A stretch of 15,905 bases of DNA from CAWVWF01 sp963933885 (GTDB taxonomy: Bacteria > Bacteroidota > Bacteroidia > Flavobacteriales_C > GCA-002722245), in assembly GCA_963933885.1 (NCBI GenBank), contig CAWVWF010000068.1:1-15905 (forward strand), given 5' to 3'. This document shows, piece after piece, positions 6,847 through 15,447 of this stretch (positions are counted from its first letter, which is position 1; each line of letters opens with the position of its first letter). The position numbers and the translations under genes were made by a program. The notes below the pieces were generated by a model. The model was not told the origin of the DNA, did no database searches, and was given only the letters and a program-made list of their open reading frames with translations.

Positions 6847-8628
6847 ATGAAGTCTATTTTAAAAAAAGCGAGTAACTACCTACCTTATTTTATAGGCCTA
6901 TTCACAGGTTTGTACTTTGTAACGTTGAAAATTACTGGAATTGGATTTACCCACTTTGCGGGTAATTTGGCTGATGGTAGATTAAACCTATACTTTTTAG
7001 AACATGCACATCAGTTTTTTACTGGAGTTGTAGATTCATTTTGGGATGCACCGTTTTTCTATCCTGAAAAGAATGCTATAGGATATTCAGATAATTTATT
7101 AGGATCTGCTCCAATTTATTCATTTTTTAGATTAATAGGATTAAGCACTCTAACTGCCTATCAATGGTGGTATGTATCATTAGCAGTGTTAAACTTTTCG
7201 TGTGCATATTTATTTCTAAACAACGTTTTCAAGAATAGATATTCTGCAGTTTTAGGTGCAATGGTCTTTGCGTTTTCAATAGCACTTTTTTCTCAGTTAG
7301 CACATGCTCAAACGTTCCCTAGGTTTGCTATACCACTTGCACTCCTATATGTTTTTAAGTTTGATGAAAATCTAGATCCAAAGCATTTCTTCCTCGCAGT
7401 ATTAATGATTGTTTACCAGATTTACTGTGGTATCTATTTAGGTTTTATGTTGATAATACCTTCAGCGATTTTACTACTACTCATCTTAATACGTCAATTC
7501 AAGGTTCATAAAACATTGATTTTCAGTAAAAGTTGGTTAACAAAAATGTCTGTTGGATTAATTGTTAATGTACTAATCCTATTGCCTTTGATGCTTCCGT
7601 ATTTGGAAAGATCTCATACTGCATCTTTAGATCATTACTTCAAATTATTACCAAACGTACCAACATTAACATCGCACTTCTTCAGTTTTAGTGGAACTTT
7701 ATTTTGGGACTTCTTAAGTCAAATTGGAGGTGATATACCTCATTGGTGGAACCATAGGATTTTTGCAGGAGGGGTCGCAACCTTATGTTTTATTTTTTTT
7801 CTGTTTAAAGTAGTAAAAGATAGAATTCAGAAGAAACAAGCCTCGAATAAGGATAAGCTTATTTTCAACTTTTCAATAGCAGCATTTTTAACCTTCTTTA
7901 TTTATATCCGTTTTGATGAGCTTTCAACTTATATAGTTGTTTACTTTTTACCAGGATTTAGTGCGATTCGAAGTTTAGCAAGAATTATTAATATTGAATT
8001 GATCTTTTTCGCATTTGCAACTTCATTTACTTTCTCTTTAATTTCAAATCAATTAAAAAAGTACCAACCTATCGTATTTGTAGCATTAGTAGGCCTTATT
8101 CTAATTGATAACGCTACTGTAGAAGGAACGGGAAGTCGAACTGAAAAATCAGAGGCTGAAACAAGATTAGCAACTTTGGTATCGATCATGGAGAAATTCC
8201 CTGTCAATAGTGTCGTCTCTTATGAGCCAATTATAAAAACAGATCCGGTTGCATATTACTTAGTAGACGGAATGCTTGCTGCTCAGGTTTGTAATCTGAA
8301 TGCTGTAAATGGTTACTCTGCGAAATCACCTGCAGTATATTATAAATACTGGAAACACTTAGATCGTGAATCTAGAAACGATTGGTTTGCATATAAGAAG
8401 TATAAAATTGATACGATTTATGCGGTTTATGGGAAAAATAATTTTGAAGTTGTAACACAAGCAAACTTGAATGTTGAGAACCCGAAGAATAAATTGCTAA
8501 GGCAAATAGAAAAGTTGAAATCAAATCCTAAGTTTTTTAAATCAATAAAATTAAAAGCTAAAAAACGTGGTATTCCTGTAGACTCTATGTTGAAATTGGA
8601 TGCTATTTGGTTGATAGAAAGAAGGTAA
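6847..8628 (+). CDS. Polytopic membrane protein, GT-C/YfhO-like, probable glycan or lipid-linked sugar transferase
   Basis: This 593-residue protein has about ten or more hydrophobic helices up to about residue 430 and a soluble C-terminal region with PVAYYLVDGMLAAQ and AVNGYSAKSPAVYYKYW. The first periplasmic loop carries LADGRLNLYFLEHAHQF and FWDAPFFYPEKNAIGYSD (43-82), with D43 and E52 as candidate catalytic acids. These loops are typical of a large uncharacterised GT-C-like membrane family that I recognise from many phyla. I chose the ATG at 6847 over the TTG at 6808: it gives a clean MKSILKK before the first helix, and a promoter-like TATATTTG lies between the two codons. It follows the sirtuin by 43 bases and precedes the vWA gene by 45. 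It is not obviously a paralogue of the protein at 4289. Substrate unknown. Confidence 0.65.
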   Translation: MKSILKKASNYLPYFIGLFTGLYFVTLKITGIGFTHFAGNLADGRLNLYFLEHAHQFFTGVVDSFWDAPFFYPEKNAIGYSDNLLGSAPIYSFFRLIGLSTLTAYQWWYVSLAVLNFSCAYLFLNNVFKNRYSAVLGAMVFAFSIALFSQLAHAQTFPRFAIPLALLYVFKFDENLDPKHFFLAVLMIVYQIYCGIYLGFMLIIPSAILLLLILIRQFKVHKTLIFSKSWLTKMSVGLIVNVLILLPLMLPYLERSHTASLDHYFKLLPNVPTLTSHFFSFSGTLFWDFLSQIGGDIPHWWNHRIFAGGVATLCFIFFLFKVVKDRIQKKQASNKDKLIFNFSIAAFLTFFIYIRFDELSTYIVVYFLPGFSAIRSLARIINIELIFFAFATSFTFSLISNQLKKYQPIVFVALVGLILIDNATVEGTGSRTEKSEAETRLATLVSIMEKFPVNSVVSYEPIIKTDPVAYYLVDGMLAAQVCNLNAVNGYSAKSPAVYYKYWKHLDRESRNDWFAYKKYKIDTIYAVYGKNNFEVVTQANLNVENPKNKLLRQIEKLKSNPKFFKSIKLKAKKRGIPVDSMLKLDAIWLIERR

Positions 8629-8673
8629 TCTTCTTGGAACTATACCACTAAGAAATCGTACGTCGATATTAAA

Positions 8674-9786
8674 TTGAAAAACACCAACCTAACTATAATA
8701 TTAAGTTTTATCGCTCTATTCGCTTTTTCTCAAAAAGCAGAGATCGTTCTTTGTGCCGATTTAAGCGGTAGTACAAATGGTTTGGTTGTTAGTTTACAGA
8801 AAACAATTTGGAGTGTAGTCAATGAGATAGATGCTAACAATTCTATTGATGAAGTTAAGTTTGCGCTTGTTGGTTATGGACGTAAATCTTTTGGAAAAGA
8901 TAATCACTTTTCAAAAGTACTACATGATTTATCCATTGATGTAAACCAAATAGGATATACTTTATTAAAAGCTCAGACAACAATACAAGGATGTGATGCT
9001 TATCCAGAAGAGGGAATGAGAAATTGTATCAATAACATTTCTTGGAGTGAAGAGGAAGGGGTCCGAAAGATTATTATCATTATCGGTAATGGAGGGATTT
9101 CATTTAAGGAAATGGAAAAACAAATTAAGAAGGCCCATAAAAAAGGACTCAAGATTACACCTATCTATTATAAATCTAGAAACAATGCAGGAGAGGAAAA
9201 GCAATGGAAAGATTTTTCTAAAATGTGCAACAACGAATTACGTACTGCTGTCCCTTCAAATAAAAATATAGTCTTCAAAAAAAATTACGACACGAAGTTT
9301 ATTCAAGAAACAGGAGAGAAATTAAAGTACACCTACATTCCTTATGGACCTGAAGGGAAACAACATCAGAAAAAATTTAATTTCTTATTTGATCATTTAA
9401 AAGAAAGTTCACCAGAGGGGTATGAAGAAATGCTTGTGTATCAAAGTTCGTATCATGTTCAAGGGCAAAACAAAAATTGGGACTTAGTAGATTTAGTAAT
9501 AAATGGAGCGGTAGATTTTCAGAAAATTAAAAGAGAGCGATTGCCTCTGTTTTTACAGTCGTTTACCGATAAACAACTTTCAAAATACGTTGATATTAAA
9601 TTAAGAGAAAGAAAATTGCTTGTAAAAAAAATTAGGTTGGAATTAAATAAGAGAAGAAACTTCACAAAACTTAAACAAGTTAAGTCCCAGCATTTTGTAG
9701 GAAAGGGAGGCTTAAGCGTGTTAATTCAACTCTACTTAAAAGCGGAATTTTCCAATATACTGCAAGATTCTAATTCATCCGAATAA
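8674..9786 (+). CDS. Exported von Willebrand factor A domain protein
   Basis: This 370-residue protein begins with a Sec signal peptide (MKNTNLTIILSFIALFAFS, probable cleavage before QKAE), so it is likely periplasmic or outer-membrane associated. The vWA domain covers about 22-215. The MIDAS DxSxS is intact (D29, S31, S33), but where most vWA domains have a TDG aspartate this one reads IIGNGG with N139. A GN form is, from memory, usual in a bacterial vWA subfamily that also shares IWSVVNEI and a charged helical C-terminus, seen here as WDLVDLVINGAVD and RERKLLVKKIRLELNKRR (272-328). The TTG at 8674 is the only start that keeps the signal peptide; no in-frame ATG lies upstream. It follows the membrane gene by 45 bases with no terminator between, so it may be cotranscribed. 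Role unknown; metal-dependent protein binding is the likely activity. Confidence 0.78.
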   Translation: MKNTNLTIILSFIALFAFSQKAEIVLCADLSGSTNGLVVSLQKTIWSVVNEIDANNSIDEVKFALVGYGRKSFGKDNHFSKVLHDLSIDVNQIGYTLLKAQTTIQGCDAYPEEGMRNCINNISWSEEEGVRKIIIIIGNGGISFKEMEKQIKKAHKKGLKITPIYYKSRNNAGEEKQWKDFSKMCNNELRTAVPSNKNIVFKKNYDTKFIQETGEKLKYTYIPYGPEGKQHQKKFNFLFDHLKESSPEGYEEMLVYQSSYHVQGQNKNWDLVDLVINGAVDFQKIKRERLPLFLQSFTDKQLSKYVDIKLRERKLLVKKIRLELNKRRNFTKLKQVKSQHFVGKGGLSVLIQLYLKAEFSNILQDSNSSE

Positions 9787-9793
9787 GATTGAT

Positions 9794-9824
9794 TTGGGTA
9801 TCATTAAACTTCAATGTATCTTTG
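9794..9824 (+). promoter_or_regulatory. Near-consensus Bacteroidota promoter of typA
   Basis: TTG at 9794-9796 (part of TTTG) and TATCTTTG at 9817-9824 are separated by 20 bases, a near-ideal match to TTG-N19-TAnnTTTG. The leader to the ATG at 9853 would be about 20-25 bases. It starts directly after the vWA stop, so typA has its own, probably strong, promoter. Confidence 0.8.
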
Positions 9825-9852
9825 CACCTTTATTAGGTAAAGAATTAGAATT

Positions 9853-11646
9853 ATGAAGGTTAGAAATATTGCGATCATTGCGCATGTTGATCATGGAAAG
9901 ACAACGTTAGTTGATAAAATGCTACATGCCTCAGGGGTATTTGGAGCTCATCAAGAAGTTGGAGAATTAATCATGGATAGCAATGATTTAGAAAAGGAAA
10001 GAGGAATTACAATCCGTTCTAAAAATGCTTCTGTTCAGTATAAAGACTACAAGATTAATATTATAGATACTCCAGGTCACAGTGACTTTGGAGGAGAAGT
10101 AGAGCGTGTATTAAAGATGTGTGATGGTGTTTGCTTGTTAGTAGATGCTATTGAAGGGCCTATGCCTCAAACACGTTTTGTACTACAAAAAGCAATCGAA
10201 TTGGGGTTAAAGCCAATGGTTTGTGTAAACAAAGTAGATAAAGAAAACTGTGATCCTGAATTCGTTTACGAAAAGGTATTTGATTTAATGTTCGATTTAG
10301 GAGGAACTGAAGATCAATTAGATTTCCCAGTTGTTTATGGTTCTGCAAAGAACGGATGGTTAAGTGATGACTGGCAAAAGCCAACAGACAACGTTAACAT
10401 CATTTTTGAAGAAATTATCAAGCATATTCCTGCTAAGAAAATTGAAGAAGGAAATACACAACTTCAAATTACATCTTTAGATTATTCTGCTTTCGTAGGA
10501 AGAATAGCAATCGGAAGATTAATTAGAGGAACTTTAAAAGTTAACCAAGCAATCTCTTTGATGAAAAGAGATGGTTCTATCGTTAAATCGAAGGTTAAAG
10601 AATTAATGGTTTTCGAAGGATTAGGAAAAAGAGCTGTTGAAGAAGTTCAAGCTGGAGATATTTGTGCAATTAATGGAATCGAAGGATTCGAAATCGGAGA
10701 TACAATCGCTGACATCGAAAACCCAGAAGCATTACCAGCAATTTCAATTGATGAGCCTACAATGAGTATGTTGTTTACAATTAACAACTCTCCATTCTTC
10801 GGTAAAGAAGGTAAGTTTGTTACTTCTCGTCATATCAAGGATCGTTTAGCAAAGGAATTAGAGAAAAACTTAGCAATGAAAGTTGCTGATACTGATGCTG
10901 GAGATAAGTGGATGGTTTCTGGTAGAGGGATTATGCATTTAGCTGTATTAATTGAAGAAATGAGACGTGAAGGTTTCGAACTTCAAGTTGGTCAGCCTCA
11001 GGTTTTAATAAAAACTATTGATGGTAAAAAATGTGAGCCAATCGAAGAATTAACTGTTGACGTTCCAGACGAAACTTCAGGTAAGGTTATCGAAATGATC
11101 ACTAAGAATAAAGGTGAATTAAAATCAATGACTCCAGTTGGAGACAGAGTTAAAATAGAATTTGATGTTCCTTCAAGAGGATTAATCGGAATGAGAGGTT
11201 CTATGCTTACTGCAACATCTGGAGAAGCTATCATGGCTCACCGTTTCGTAAGATACGAACCATGGAAAGGAGATATTCCTCAGCGTCAGAATGGAGCATT
11301 AATTAGTATGGAACTTGGAACTTCAGTTCCTTTCTCTATTAACAAGCTTCAGGAAAGAGGTAAGTTTTTCATCGCACCGAATGAAGAAATTTATGAAGGT
11401 CAAGTTATTGGTGAAAATAGCCGTGATGGTGATTTAACTGTTAACGTAACAAAAGCTAAGAAACAATCTAACGTTCGTTCATCAGGTACTGATGACGCTG
11501 TTAAAATTGTTCCAGCAATCGTAAGAACTCTTGAAGAATACTTAGAGTATATTCAAAGTGATGAGTACGTTGAAGTAACACCAGTACAAATCAGAATTAG
11601 AAAGATTTTCCTTAAAGAAGGAGAAAGAAAAAGAGGAGGGAAGTGA
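9853..11646 (+). CDS. typA: Ribosome-associated translational GTPase TypA/BipA
   Basis: TypA/BipA is an EF-G-like GTPase that binds the 70S ribosome and helps subunit assembly and translation under cold and other stress. All G motifs are present: G1 AHVDHGKT (10-17), the switch I region KERGITI (48-54), G3 DTPGH (72-76), G4 NKVD (126-129) and G5 SAK (164-166). The beta-barrel domain II, the EF-G-like domain (GRGIMHLAVLIEEMRREGFEL) and the BipA-specific C-terminal domain (EPWKGDIPQRQNGALIS, LEEYLEYIQSDEYVEVTP) follow in order. At 597 residues it is full length. The ATG at 9853 starts exactly at the conserved MKVRNIAIIAHVDHG and sits behind a near-consensus promoter. It is monocistronic, with a terminator about 25 bases after the stop. 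Confidence 0.97.
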   Translation: MKVRNIAIIAHVDHGKTTLVDKMLHASGVFGAHQEVGELIMDSNDLEKERGITIRSKNASVQYKDYKINIIDTPGHSDFGGEVERVLKMCDGVCLLVDAIEGPMPQTRFVLQKAIELGLKPMVCVNKVDKENCDPEFVYEKVFDLMFDLGGTEDQLDFPVVYGSAKNGWLSDDWQKPTDNVNIIFEEIIKHIPAKKIEEGNTQLQITSLDYSAFVGRIAIGRLIRGTLKVNQAISLMKRDGSIVKSKVKELMVFEGLGKRAVEEVQAGDICAINGIEGFEIGDTIADIENPEALPAISIDEPTMSMLFTINNSPFFGKEGKFVTSRHIKDRLAKELEKNLAMKVADTDAGDKWMVSGRGIMHLAVLIEEMRREGFELQVGQPQVLIKTIDGKKCEPIEELTVDVPDETSGKVIEMITKNKGELKSMTPVGDRVKIEFDVPSRGLIGMRGSMLTATSGEAIMAHRFVRYEPWKGDIPQRQNGALISMELGTSVPFSINKLQERGKFFIAPNEEIYEGQVIGENSRDGDLTVNVTKAKKQSNVRSSGTDDAVKIVPAIVRTLEEYLEYIQSDEYVEVTPVQIRIRKIFLKEGERKRGGK

Positions 11647-11669
11647 TTCTTAAATTCTTTTAAAAATAT

Positions 11670-11697
11670 AAAAGGGAGGCATTTGTCTCCCTTTTTT
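11670..11697 (+). terminator. Intrinsic terminator of typA
   Basis: The stem AAAGGGAG / CTCCCTTT (11671-11678 with 11687-11694) encloses an 8-base loop and ends in a run of six T (11692-11697). It is about 24 bases after the typA stop and isolates it from the next gene. Confidence 0.88.
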
Positions 11698-11777
11698 AAT
11701 ATAAAATGAAATTTTATTGAAATATCTTAAAGTTTCATAAAATAAACTTCTTAGCTTTAAGTTATAATAGCTACTGT

Positions 11778-14348
11778 TTGAAAAAAATATTAATCTATAC
11801 AATCCTTTCAATATTTATCCTTCTTGGTTGTAGCACCGAAAAGGACGCTTTTATTAATAAAGGTTATCATTACACTACAGCTAGATTCAACGGTTACTTT
11901 CATGGAACTGAATCTTATAAGAAGGCAATTGTAAATGTTGCTAAGAATCATAACGACGATTACGAAGACATCCTAGAAATTTATAAATACGGGGATGAAA
12001 AAATTAATAAAGCAGAATACCCTCACTTAAATCGTGCAATTAATAAGGCGGCAAAAATGATCGACCGTCACAGCATGAAATTTAAGAAAAAAAATGTATT
12101 GATTGAAAAGAATAAAATGATCGACGATTGTTATTTGTTGATCGGAAAGTCCAGGCTATTAAAGTATGATTTAGATCTTGCAGCCGAAGCTTTTACATTT
12201 GTTAAAACTACTTACGATAAGGAGCCAATAAGATATGATGCTTCCTTGTGGTTGATTCAAACTAATATTTACCAAAAGAATTTTGTAGACGCAGAGACTG
12301 AGATTAAAGCTTTGTTAGCGGATGAAAAATACCCTAAAAAATTAAGAGATGAGCTGTTGTTATTGCAAACTCAAATCTTTATTAAATCAGAGAAGTTTAC
12401 TTTCGCAATCGACTCTTTAACGAAGGCGATTGATATTATTAAAAAAAGAAAGTTTAAGCATAGGTTAAATTACATTCTTGCTCAACTTTATCAAAAAACA
12501 GGAAAATCAGAGAAAGCAACAGAATTGTTTAAGTACGTTGCAAAGAAATCGCCAGATTATAATCTTCAATTTAATGCTAAGATTAGTTTAGCGAAAACAT
12601 TTAACGGTACCGGAGAAGAGGTTATCGAAATCTTTGAGAAGATGCTTAAAGATGAAAAGAATAAAGATTTCAAAGATCAAATTTATTTTGCATTAGCACA
12701 AGTTTATGAAAAGCAAAATAACACTGAAAAGGCAATCGAAAATTATAAATTGGCAGCTGCTACAAGCGTAAACAATCCCAAGCAAAAAGGTAAAGCTTTC
12801 TTAGCCTTAGGAGATTACTATTTTAATATTCCTAAATATCCATTAGCGGCTAATTATTATGATTCTTGCCTGATTGCATTACCTAAGACTTTCCCTACTT
12901 ATAACGTTATACAGAACAAGAAAAACAGTTTAACGGAATTGGTCCTTCATTTAAATACAGTTGAAAAAGAGGATAGTTTACAACGTATTGGAAAGATGAG
13001 CGAGGACGAAAAGTTAGCGTTTACCGATGAGTTGATTAGACAGGTTAAACTTGATAAAGAACTAAAAGAAATTGAAGCAGAAGCAGATAGAGAAAGAGCT
13101 CTTGCTAAAGCGAAAACTGCTGGTTCTAACGGAGAAAGTTGGATATTTGATAATCCAACAATGCTAACTGCTGGATTAGCTAGTTTCCATGGAATATGGG
13201 GAGATATAACACTTGGCGATGATTGGAGACGATCTGATAAAACATCAGTTTCTTTTGATAATGTTCAGGCGAGTAATGATGCATTGGGTACTGAAGTAGT
13301 GCCTGAAAATCAAACTGTAGATTTTTACTTAAAGGGTTTACCTAAATCGGAAGAAGACTTTAAAAAATCTGATGATAAATTAAAAATTGCATACTACCAA
13401 TTAGGGATTATATACCGTGATAACTTTAATGATTTTAAGCAATCAAATAAGTATTTTGAATTGTTAAATAGTAGATTTCCTAAAAACAAAACTGAAGTTG
13501 AAGCATTATATCAGCTTTATAGAAACTACGACAAGTTAAAAGTTGCAGCAAAGAAAGAGACTAATAAGAACATAATTATTACTGAATATCCAAATTCAGA
13601 ATACGCTCAACTACTACAAAATCCAAATATGGTAGCTGATAAAGAAAAGTCAATACAAGCTTCTAATAAGAATTATGAAGACATGTATAATAAGTTTAAG
13701 GCTGGAAGTTATGGAGAGGTGGTTACTGGTATCACTGCCTTATTACCGGAACTGAAAAAAAGTCCATTAGCTTCTCGTTTTGAGTTATTAAAAAACTTTG
13801 CTGAAGGAAACTTATACGGGAAGGACACCTTAGAAGCTGTTCTTAGAAAAACACAATCAACTTATATGGGGACTGAAGTTGCTAATGAGATTGATTTGAT
13901 TCTTGGAAACTTAACACGTAAAAAGAATAAGCTTAAGAAAGCAAAACAAGATTCTTTAACGAAGGCAAAAACTTTTAATCTTACTAAATCAGAGCCACAT
14001 TATTTTATATTAATTTATTCAAACAAAACAATCAAGAGTGATGAAATATCAAAAGGGATTTCAGATTTTAACACTTCGTTCTTCAATAGTAAGAAATTAC
14101 AAGTAAAAACTATAGCTTGGAATGATGGCGAAAACGCTTTAATAGTAAAGCCACTATTATCTGAAAAAGATTATTACGAATACTACACAACAGTTAGAGA
14201 TAACTTCTTAAAAGATAAAAAGAGTGTAGGTGATCTGTACTTTAATATCTCAAAAACAAATTACGTTAAGCTCTTCAAATATAAAGAAGTCGTTAATTAT
14301 GTTAATTATTTCAGAAAAAATTATTTCGCGTCTGAAAATAAAAACTAA
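11778..14348 (+). CDS. sprE: SprE/PorW-type TPR lipoprotein of type IX secretion and gliding
   Basis: In Flavobacterium and Porphyromonas, SprE/PorW is a lipoprotein required for type IX protein secretion (and, in gliding species, motility), linking the PorKN ring to other parts of the machine. This 856-residue protein starts with a lipoprotein signal and a lipobox (LLGC, Cys18). It then carries the family motif NKGYHYTTARFNGYFHG (27-43), tetratricopeptide-like helical repeats over about 120-390, a charged coiled segment (about 396-450), and the diagnostic stretch FDNPTML then IWGDITLGDDWRRSDK (about 456-487). More TPR-like helices follow. The C-terminal domain (about 738-850, from HYFILIYS to YVNYFRKNYF) is also typical. 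Start: TTG at 11778 is the only codon that preserves the full signal peptide. The SPFH gene follows after 31 bases, probably in the same transcript. Homology rests on motifs recalled, not on an alignment. Confidence 0.85.
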   Translation: MKKILIYTILSIFILLGCSTEKDAFINKGYHYTTARFNGYFHGTESYKKAIVNVAKNHNDDYEDILEIYKYGDEKINKAEYPHLNRAINKAAKMIDRHSMKFKKKNVLIEKNKMIDDCYLLIGKSRLLKYDLDLAAEAFTFVKTTYDKEPIRYDASLWLIQTNIYQKNFVDAETEIKALLADEKYPKKLRDELLLLQTQIFIKSEKFTFAIDSLTKAIDIIKKRKFKHRLNYILAQLYQKTGKSEKATELFKYVAKKSPDYNLQFNAKISLAKTFNGTGEEVIEIFEKMLKDEKNKDFKDQIYFALAQVYEKQNNTEKAIENYKLAAATSVNNPKQKGKAFLALGDYYFNIPKYPLAANYYDSCLIALPKTFPTYNVIQNKKNSLTELVLHLNTVEKEDSLQRIGKMSEDEKLAFTDELIRQVKLDKELKEIEAEADRERALAKAKTAGSNGESWIFDNPTMLTAGLASFHGIWGDITLGDDWRRSDKTSVSFDNVQASNDALGTEVVPENQTVDFYLKGLPKSEEDFKKSDDKLKIAYYQLGIIYRDNFNDFKQSNKYFELLNSRFPKNKTEVEALYQLYRNYDKLKVAAKKETNKNIIITEYPNSEYAQLLQNPNMVADKEKSIQASNKNYEDMYNKFKAGSYGEVVTGITALLPELKKSPLASRFELLKNFAEGNLYGKDTLEAVLRKTQSTYMGTEVANEIDLILGNLTRKKNKLKKAKQDSLTKAKTFNLTKSEPHYFILIYSNKTIKSDEISKGISDFNTSFFNSKKLQVKTIAWNDGENALIVKPLLSEKDYYEYYTTVRDNFLKDKKSVGDLYFNISKTNYVKLFKYKEVVNYVNYFRKNYFASENKN

Positions 14349-14379
14349 TTGATTACCTTTCTCTCCTAAAACAACAATT

Positions 14380-15291
14380 ATGGGAGGGTATTTACCACTG
14401 ATTATTTTTACTATTGTAGCTGTATTGATCGCTTTTGGATCATTTTATACAGTAAAACAAAAAACGGCTGTAATCATTGAGCGATTAGGGAAGTTTCAAA
14501 CTGTTTCAGTTTCTGGACTTAAATTTAAGATTCCATTTATAGATCAAAAAGTTGGAACTGTTAACTTGAGAGTAATGGAATTACCAGTTGAAGTTGAAAC
14601 TAAAACATTAGATGATGTATTCGTTAGAATGGTTGTTTCAGTTCAATATTTTGTAGTTGAGAGTCCTGAGCAAATTCAGAAATCATTTTATAAGTTCGAT
14701 AACCCGCACCGCCAGATTCAATCTTATATTTTTGATTCTATTCGTTCTGAAGTTCCAAAATTAACTTTGGATGATGTTTTCTCTGAAAAAGATAAAATTG
14801 CTATTGCTGTGAAAGAAGAGCTTCACGAAACTATCAAAGATTTCGGTTTTAACATCCTTAAAACGCTTATTACTGATATTGATCCAGATGCTAAGGTTAA
14901 GGAGTCAATGAATGAAATAAACGCTGCTAAGCGTATGAAAGAAGCTGCTAAAGAATATGCAGCTGCTGAAAAAATTAAAGTTGTTGCTGCTGCTGAAGCG
15001 GAAGCTGAAAGTAAAAAACTTCAAGGAGAAGGAATTGCTGATCAAAGAATCGCAATTGCTAACGGTTTGAAGCAATCAGTTGAAGAAGTTAGAGGTGCAA
15101 TGGAAGAAGGAGTTACTGGTCGTGATGTAATGAACATGTTATTTATGACACAACATTACGATACAATCGCAAGACTGGGAGAAACTGGTGTAAATACGAT
15201 TTTCGTACCTTATTCTCCAAGTTCAGTTGGTGATTTGCAAACACAAATTCAAAGTAGTTTATTAGCTGTTGATGCTCAGAAGCAAGCTTAA
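14380..15291 (+). CDS. SPFH/Band 7 membrane-anchored protein, HIR-like
   Basis: SPFH proteins (stomatin, prohibitin, flotillin, HflK/C) form large ring or cage assemblies that organise membrane microdomains and regulate proteases. This 303-residue protein has one N-terminal membrane segment (about 4-23) and then the SPFH domain (about 24-180) with VKQKTAVIIERLGKF, YIFDSIRSEVPKLTLDDVF (116-134) and LITDIDPDAKVKESMNEINAA (163-183). Next comes an alanine/glutamate-rich coiled coil (184-215). The C-terminal part GIADQRIAIANGLKQSV and DVMNMLFMTQHYDTI (249-263) resembles plant hypersensitive-induced reaction (HIR) proteins more than HflK/C or YbbK. The ATG at 14380 directly precedes the membrane helix. 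The gene lies 31 bases after sprE with no terminator between, and is followed by a strong terminator, so the two are likely an operon. No NfeD-type partner is visible. Confidence 0.9.
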   Translation: MGGYLPLIIFTIVAVLIAFGSFYTVKQKTAVIIERLGKFQTVSVSGLKFKIPFIDQKVGTVNLRVMELPVEVETKTLDDVFVRMVVSVQYFVVESPEQIQKSFYKFDNPHRQIQSYIFDSIRSEVPKLTLDDVFSEKDKIAIAVKEELHETIKDFGFNILKTLITDIDPDAKVKESMNEINAAKRMKEAAKEYAAAEKIKVVAAAEAEAESKKLQGEGIADQRIAIANGLKQSVEEVRGAMEEGVTGRDVMNMLFMTQHYDTIARLGETGVNTIFVPYSPSSVGDLQTQIQSSLLAVDAQKQA

Positions 15292-15314
15292 GTACAAGCT
15301 GTTTTATAAAATTG

Positions 15315-15341
15315 AAAGCCCTCTATTTGAGGGCTTTTTTT
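15315..15341 (+). terminator. Intrinsic terminator of the sprE-SPFH unit
   Basis: The perfect stem AAAGCCCTC / GAGGGCTTT (15315-15323 with 15329-15337) has a 5-base TATTT loop and a seven-T tail (15335-15341). It begins 24 bases after the SPFH stop. Confidence 0.93.
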
Positions 15342-15390
15342 GTTTATGTACTTTAGTTTTAATCCAGAACATATTTACATTATTCAATTC

Positions 15391-15410
15391 AACAGGTTTC
15401 TGAAGCTGTT
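15391..15410. other. Imperfect inverted repeat in the leader of the GIY-YIG gene
   Basis: AACAG (15391-15395) pairs with CTGTT (15406-15410), and the stem can continue inward past one mismatch with two A-T pairs and a G-T. It is followed by CTTTTATTTA. It could be a weak hairpin or an operator. It is the only structure apart from the start-codon hairpin in the 15342-15457 gap, where no good -33/-7 promoter pair is visible. Confidence 0.3.
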
Positions 15411-15447
15411 CTTTTATTTACTCATCACAAATATTTTAGTAGGCCTA

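Noticed and set aside
9047..9271. Second plus-strand frame inside the vWA gene
   Set aside because: It overlaps the vWA domain in another frame, has a lysine-rich composition typical of a shifted AT-rich frame, and no start signal.
10160..11234. Two minus-strand open frames inside typA
   Set aside because: Both are antisense to conserved TypA sequence and show no protein family features.
11752..11759. TAGCTTTA as a promoter for sprE
   Set aside because: It misses the final G of TAnnTTTG and has no TTG at suitable spacing, so it is too weak to annotate.
14354..14361. TACCTTTC as a separate promoter for the SPFH gene
   Set aside because: It misses the last consensus base and has no -33 element; cotranscription with sprE is simpler.
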